Of a DNA stretch of 35,935 bases, positions 31,367 to 35,935 are shown one piece after another. The DNA comes from Gnetum montanum. Lineage: Eukaryota > Streptophyta > Gnetopsida > Gnetales > Gnetaceae. The stretch's first letter is position 1. Each line of letters starts with the position of its first letter. The notes beneath the pieces are model-generated. The model was given only the letters and a program-made list of their open reading frames with translations, was not told the origin of the DNA and made no database searches. The stretch is taken from positions 646-36,580 of the forward strand of contig MNCI01005261.1 in the NCBI GenBank assembly GCA_015680685.1. The letters are read 5' to 3'. A program made the translations under genes and the position numbers.

Positions 31367-32997
31367 AATTTCTGTACTTCTGCTTCAGCATGCTCAGCCC
31401 TTACCTCGGATATGACCAGCTTCCCCTTGGTTGAAATGAGGTCTGACTGCATTGCAGTTACATCCTGAGGGATGTCAAACAGAGACGTTAAAACCTGTCC
31501 CGTTTGAAGCAATCTATCCAATGCATCCTCATGTTCTGCAGGAGTCATTGAGGTTCTGGCAATGGTTTGAGCATCCTGTGCTCCTGAAAGATCTGCCGGT
31601 GGCACAACAGGTACATTAAAGGACTCCTTGATGTGGTCAGCGACCACCTCAGCTGCTCCCGCGGCATCCTGGTGTTGCATGACCACCACAGTGGCCCCTT
31701 CACCAGTCTCTAATTGAACTTGGAAAGATGCCGCGTTTCCAGAGATCTGTTGTGACCATCTGCTTTCCCCTCCTCTTGTTTGCATTGACAACTCACCCCT
31801 TGTGCGATCTATTGAAATCGTAGGCTGGTTGGCATCATCGATGACACGGAAGAGATTGGCGTCATCACGACTTCCCCAACTGATCGTCTCAGCAATAGCC
31901 CTCAAATGGCTCATTGACGGTCTATAGTCTTGCGGCGGCGGCTGATCCTGGCCTGTACCGGGTTCTGCTTCTTGTTGTTGGCTAGGACCTGTGGCTGGAG
32001 GTTGACTGGGTCCTGCAAGCTGAGTTGCAGGGGTTTCAGTCACCTGTTCTTCATTTTCCTCATCTGGTCCCAACTCTTCGCCAGTACTCTTTCTTGGAGC
32101 TGGCGCCTTTAACAATTCAGCATAAGAAGCATTTTGGGCCTTTCGGAGGACGTCATTTGTATATCCCCGAATACCTGCCCGACGGCACAGTTTTCTGATA
32201 AGACAGGGAAAAGGGAGTGCCATTTTTCCTGTCTTTCGTTCTTCGAATCGCCTTAGGATCTCCGTCAAATATAGATGAGGAAGGTTAGCGTTAACCTTTC
32301 CCATCAACACTGCACATCCTCTTGCCGCATACGTTGATATTCTCTTTAAGCCTTTTGTGGGGAAGAGGTGATAAGTCCCGATTTTGAAATAGACTCGCTC
32401 TTCCGTAGTCAGCTCACCAAAAGCCTTATCTCTATCGTAAGCCTTCTCTAGCCAATCCTTTCGCACATCAGGGTTAGATCGGGTGGATAACTGAGCAACA
32501 TGGAGGCCTAAGTTCGGAAGATTTAACACTTCCAAAATTGCCTGTGCAGAAAAATCTACTGACACACCACCAATGTTTACTGTGGTGCCTTGCTCTTTAT
32601 TGTGCCAAAACAGGTACGTTTCTCCTAAGTACCAGGCACTTTGTTCAGAGAGGACAGGCCATAAGGGAGACCCTTTAAGGTGATCCCTAATAGCCTCAGG
32701 AGCGAACTCTGCAAAAGATTCGAAGTTGAGTTCCACAATCACCGAAGCAATTGTGGACTTCGTGTTGATGGCCTGAACACATTCCGGGGGCAACGTGAGT
32801 TGTTGTCCCAGTTCAGGCGCAGCAGCTCCTCCTTCTGCCTGTCCGGACCGTCTGGTAGGAGGTTCATTTTGATGGATGCTAAATGAATGCACCTCCTGTT
32901 CATTATGTTGTCCGGCAGGAACTTGTCTTTGACCTCTCCTAGGCTGTTTTGCTCCACCTTGGGTCGGGCTCTTCGGCTGGGTGCGTTTAGGGGCCAT
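31282..32997 (-). CDS. Extra ORF of the minus-strand element, intact for 543 codons, then fused to LTR
   Basis: I start at ATG 32997 (MAPKRTQPK), matching the start of the decayed copy at 26857. An upstream GTG at 33009 has no such support. 571 codons without a stop, GC-richer than its surroundings. Residues 1-30 are basic and Pro/Gln-rich; 70-275 are the putative plant transposon protein-type domain (SPLWPVLSEQSAWY, VNIGGVSVDFS, FKIGTYHLFP, LPFPCLIRKLCRRAGI); 280-365 are a Pro/Glu/Gln linker; 390-455 are the second conserved block (EGATVVVMQHQD, EVVADHIKESFNV); from about 500 the coiled coil begins. At about 31366 the frame runs into LTR-C and ends with 28 LTR-encoded codons, so most of the coiled coil is missing. 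Role unknown: a nucleic-acid-binding or anti-silencing function is conceivable but unproven. Confidence 0.8.
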   Translation of the reverse strand: MAPKRTQPKSPTQGGAKQPRRGQRQVPAGQHNEQEVHSFSIHQNEPPTRRSGQAEGGAAAPELGQQLTLPPECVQAINTKSTIASVIVELNFESFAEFAPEAIRDHLKGSPLWPVLSEQSAWYLGETYLFWHNKEQGTTVNIGGVSVDFSAQAILEVLNLPNLGLHVAQLSTRSNPDVRKDWLEKAYDRDKAFGELTTEERVYFKIGTYHLFPTKGLKRISTYAARGCAVLMGKVNANLPHLYLTEILRRFEERKTGKMALPFPCLIRKLCRRAGIRGYTNDVLRKAQNASYAELLKAPAPRKSTGEELGPDEENEEQVTETPATQLAGPSQPPATGPSQQQEAEPGTGQDQPPPQDYRPSMSHLRAIAETISWGSRDDANLFRVIDDANQPTISIDRTRGELSMQTRGGESRWSQQISGNAASFQVQLETGEGATVVVMQHQDAAGAAEVVADHIKESFNVPVVPPADLSGAQDAQTIARTSMTPAEHEDALDRLLQTGQVLTSLFDIPQDVTAMQSDLISTKGKLVISEVRAEHAEAEVQKLLLYAVQHRPRYAMLLLSWLRGPLCYFT

Positions 32998-33460
32998 ATG
33001 CAATCCCACAGGTGAACATTAGTAAGGTTGTTTAGGAAATCAAGTCATACCTTACTACTTGCCTTAATTAAAGATCGTTTATTGTGTGATTGTGCCCGAA
33101 AATTATGAGGGTGAGTCCTACGACTTAGGCGGATTTGCAGTTTTAATCCTCTGGTATACTTAAGGTCATATGATTGATGGCGCAATTTCCTAAGTGTTAG
33201 CATTAATTAACCTATTTGATGTCCTTTGGGCGATGAAAAATTCCAAAAAATTTAGGCACTTTTCGGCAAGTGTCTCTCCCCCACGACTAAACTGAACACT
33301 CCGGGTTCAAGCAGGTGCAAACGGAATTAAAATCGGAGTGCCAGCGCGCAAGATAGAGTGGAAAAAGCAAGGGTCATTCAAGCGCAAGTTGCATAGAAAA
33401 AATTCAAAAACTTCTCCCCCCGCGTAAATGCCAAATGATGCAAAGTGCTGCGGTGGGGGT
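32998..33460 (-). other. Leader of the extra ORF
   Basis: Non-coding, 463 nt between TATA and ATG. It aligns in parts with the leader 26409-26856 of the plus-strand element: AACGATCTTTAATTAAGG then GTAAGGTATGACTTG here, against AACTATCTTTAAGAGATAAAGG and GTATCACAATTGC there, and a GTGGGATTGCATATGGC-type start context in both. A stretch of about 100 nt (33270-33400) with GTGCCAGCGCGC is CpG-rich for this window. Confidence 0.55.
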
Positions 33461-33553
33461 CCTATTTATAGGAAAGGGGGGACGCGATGTCACGTACGGT
33501 ACATCGCATACGCGATATCTCGTGGGACGCGATATCGCGTACGCGATATCTCG
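33461..33553 (-). promoter_or_regulatory. Internal promoter: CpG-rich palindromes plus TATA
   Basis: CCTATAAATAGG (minus strand, 33472-33461) is a consensus TATA box. From 8 to about 80 nt upstream lie three copies of a GCGATATC word. GATATCGCGTACGCGATATC (33531-33550) is a perfect 20-bp palindrome and ACGCGATATCGCGT (33527-33540) a second, overlapping one. CpG is nearly absent from most of the window but dense here. The position relative to the ORF start (about 464 nt) equals that in the plus-strand element. Confidence 0.65.
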
Positions 33554-34923
33554 GCCTAGCTATAGTGAGACACCTAAAGGAAACCGAATTGTTTAATGAT
33601 TTTTCTGGAAAGTAAGGTGGTAAACGAGGACATGAACAAGAATTAATGAACTCAAGGGTAATTACATGAATTCGAAAGGCACTTTGAATGAGATAGGTGT
33701 GATTTTAACAATGAAAACTTTTGGCGGTTATGAAGAAAAGGGAATATAATAGGACATGGGAACGTTAAAGTTTGAGGGTGACTAAATGGGAAAGAAAATC
33801 AATTAAAAAATTAAGCTGAGGGTAAGAGATTGTGTGTTCTAGCTAGAGAATTAATGAAGATTACCAAAAATTACACAAGTGGGTCCTCCCCAAAGCAGGT
33901 TTCAACCTATTATGCCCTTGTGTAACCACACCTAAAGTGTCCATGGGCACTAGAAGGGTTAAATGTAATCTGCACTAACTCCACAAAACACACACATGTA
34001 AATATCACCGGAATGAGATGAAAATTTTATGCTACATGGGACACAAGCTACAATTACATGAACAGTGAGATGAAACGAAGTAGAGAAAGGGATCGTAGAG
34101 ATCGGAACATGAGGTAACTGTCTCAGGGTACAATGAATCCTGCGTGAAAAACATGATTAAAGTGTCATTAACCCATTGTTCCAAGATCAGGACCAAGTCC
34201 ATCTTTCTATCAGTGACATCGCATTGTTTCATCCCATGATGAACAACTGTGAGAGTACCATAACAACAAGGCGTACGATCACTTGGCGTTTAGTACAAAG
34301 GAGGAGTGCTTTTTGTTTTATGGCACTTTTCTTTTTCTTTCTTCTCTTTTTTTTTCTCTTTACTGAATCTAGAGAAGCCGCCAACCTTCAAGCATGGGTG
34401 CATGTCTTTCCAGCGGGACCCCCTAGAACAGATTTTGATTGTCGAGTGCCCTTTTGATGACTCTTACTCCCATTTTTCATTAGATCTACAAGGATCTTAG
34501 TACAACCAAGTTGCATGATACCGCCCACAGATGACATCAAAGAGAATCCACAAGTCCCCTTGATGTCACACCCTAACCATTCCCTCTTGGTCCATCCTTC
34601 TTCATTCTAGGTACAATGAACACAAAATTAATATTAAGTTTTAGAAATTTCAAGAATATCACTGTACCCTTGAACAGAACCTCTTTAGTTATAGAGTGGA
34701 TGAGTGGATGTAGTGGGCTTACTGTTTCAAATAATTGATTACTCATGACTTAATAACATAAAACACATCTCAACCAACGATCCACATGAGTGTTTTATTC
34801 GTAGATGAGATTACTTACAAAAATATGAAAATACAAACACACAAAAAGATAAAACAAAAAAGTTAAAAGATAAAAAACTGAAAAACAAAAAGATGAAAAA
34901 TTAAAGAAAATTAAAATCATTTA
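33554..34923 (-). other. Spacer between gag and extra ORF, minus-strand element; no pol
   Basis: After the gag stop comes a T-rich block on the minus strand, then landmarks shared with the plus-strand spacer in the same order: GGTGTGACATCAAGGGGACTT (about 34575), GAAAGACATGCACCCATGCTTGAAGG (about 34411) and GGGGAGGACCCACTTGTG (about 33890). No protease, RT, RNase H or integrase is found in this 1.4 kb or in the ORFs beside it. The small open frames in it match nothing. Confidence 0.7.
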
Positions 34924-35934
34924 TTAATCCTGCTTGTTATTGAAACGGGGGATATCCCCCATAACCAAACGGTTGAATATGGCTAGGATTAATAAATGGA
35001 AAATAAGGATCCTTGCATATTGGAAGTATTGGGACCGGTCTATACTTATCCCCTTGGGGTTCACACACTTGATTATAATAAGCGTAGTGGGGCAATTTAT
35101 ACGATGTAGTTCCCGGATAACGAGTTGACCCACTATGATATTTGTGACCGTTAGATGGTATGCAAGGATTGGAATGATGCCTCCCATGGTTGTGTTCATT
35201 GGGCCTTGTGGTTGTTGGAGTGTTAGTTGATGGCCCTCATGAAGGTACATGGGCATTGGGTTCGAAGGTACGGATGCACCACATTGTTGGGCTTGTGCTG
35301 GGTTGGAAGATGCAGTGGCCTCAGAATTGTGTTGTCCCTTCCTCCGGCCATGTTTAAAGAAAGGACGTCTTTGATGTTGAGGAGGCTCTTCACTGCTGTA
35401 AGTAGCAGCAGCACAAGTGTTGTTCATGGGTTGCAGTGGTACAAACACCTGAGGAACAGTTGGTGGCATTGTGGAAGGAGGGAAAGGATAAGAATGTTGA
35501 AAGTTAGGAGGAATGAAAGGTGCACAAGGTGGTGGTTGTGTTGGAGGTATGGGTTGATGGTATTGTGAAGAATGGTATTGTGGTGAGATAAAGTGTGATG
35601 GCCCAGTTGAAGGAACAGGATGTTGAACGTTATAAGCATTTGGATTCGGAAAATGTGAAGGGTGCCTCCAGTCTAAGGGTGGATTCCCCCATGACTGGGA
35701 TTGTTGCCACTGTGGTCTAACACAGTATCTCTGTATGAACTCTGGATGTAGCATGTTTCCCCAATGCTCATGGATATGTAACAATATTGGGCATTGACCG
35801 TTGGGGTGATCGTACAGGCATACGTTGCATTCATATGTGTGATTGGCAGTTGAGCACTTATTCCCTTCATTCCTTCTTTCCGAATGTCTATGGTTTCGCC
35901 CTGCTTCTTGGGTTGTGAAAACTCTATCTCCAAG
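34924..35934 (-). CDS. Gag nucleocapsid part of the minus-strand element, partial at the window edge
   Basis: The frame is open to the right edge, so the true start is outside; the Met at 35784 is internal. Near 35815 it reads CNVCLYDHPNGQC, a C-X2-C-X3-H-X4-C zinc knuckle for RNA binding. A long Pro/Gln/His/Tyr-rich segment follows (35700-35200; PPLDWRHPSHFPNPN, PIPPTQPPPCAPFIPP). The decayed gag at 18176-18900 has the same order. From about 35200 the composition turns hydrophobic and unlike the rest. Another frame, open from 35220 to a stop at about 34944, continues the Pro/Tyr-rich style and ends GYGGYPPFQ, so I infer one frameshift between 35229 and 35170. No pol follows. Confidence 0.75.
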   Translation of the reverse strand, partial: LGDRVFTTQEAGRNHRHSERRNEGNKCSTANHTYECNVCLYDHPNGQCPILLHIHEHWGNMLHPEFIQRYCVRPQWQQSQSWGNPPLDWRHPSHFPNPNAYNVQHPVPSTGPSHFISPQYHSSQYHQPIPPTQPPPCAPFIPPNFQHSYPFPPSTMPPTVPQVFVPLQPMNNTCAAATYSSEEPPQHQRRPFFKHGRRKGQHNSEATASSNPAQAQQCGASVPSNPMPMYLHEGHQLTLQQPQGPMNTTMGGIIPILAYHLTVTNIIVGQLVIRELHRINCPTTLIIIKCVNPKGISIDRSQYFQYARILIFHLLILAIFNRLVMGDIPRFNNKQD

Positions 35935-35935
35935 G

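Noticed and set aside
1-35935. tRNA, rRNA, snRNA or microRNA genes
   Set aside because: No cloverleaf boxes or conserved RNA gene sequence were noticed on either strand by eye; a tRNAscan or Rfam run would be needed to exclude degenerate ones.

Overview
This window is intergenic DNA from a large, old, repeat-filled land-plant nuclear genome. A gymnosperm would fit (long decayed LTR retrotransposons, slow turnover, heavy loss of CpG), but that is a guess. I see no host gene, no RNA gene and nothing bacterial. Almost everything that can be named is Ty3 (gypsy-type) LTR retrotransposon in nested, decaying copies. Two single Ns (23775, 25133) mark assembly joins.

Layout. 1-5150: unassigned repeat-rich DNA made of several arrays of short, family-specific words. 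9175-5277 (minus): one long gag-protease reading frame with no reverse transcriptase or integrase behind it, preceded by a 26-27-bp tandem array (9213-9415) and a leader. 10088-12296: an LTR read on the minus strand. 12297-15360: further LTR pieces, including two LTR starts facing each other (inverted repeat about 14545-15360) and a 38-C run. 15361 to about 30261: a long plus-strand Ty3 element with a 921-bp 5' LTR, a tRNA-Asp-type primer site, gag, protease, RT, RNase H, integrase, a non-coding spacer, an extra ORF, a polypurine tract and the start of the 3' LTR. A minus-strand solo LTR with a perfect TATCC target duplication sits in its spacer (23689-25814). From about 30262 to the right edge lies a second element on the minus strand, inserted in the 3' LTR of the first: its 3' LTR, an uninterrupted 571-codon extra ORF, the same spacer, and a gag nucleocapsid ORF running off the window. 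It has no pol.

The most interesting thing here is the extra ORF. Two diverged elements in opposite orientation share the same module downstream of gag/pol: a conserved non-coding block, a cluster of short palindromic words, a TATA box, a leader of about 455-465 nt, and then an ORF starting MAPK with a plant-transposon-type domain, a second conserved block and a coiled coil. In the plus-strand element the internal promoter reuses the words of its own LTR promoter. So the accessory gene seems to have its own promoter, copied from or co-evolving with the LTR. Each LTR family in the window has its own array of inverted-repeat words with a central CpG upstream of TATA, while the R-U5 part is shared. 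I propose, as inference only, that the extra ORF encodes a factor that recognises the words of its own family, comparable in logic to the motif-reading VANC anti-silencing proteins of VANDAL transposons.

The decay itself can be read. In the word arrays the central CpG is found only as CG, CA or TG. Most stop codons I inspected in the old gag-pol frames are explained by C-to-T or G-to-A change, and so are all six differences in the primer-binding site.
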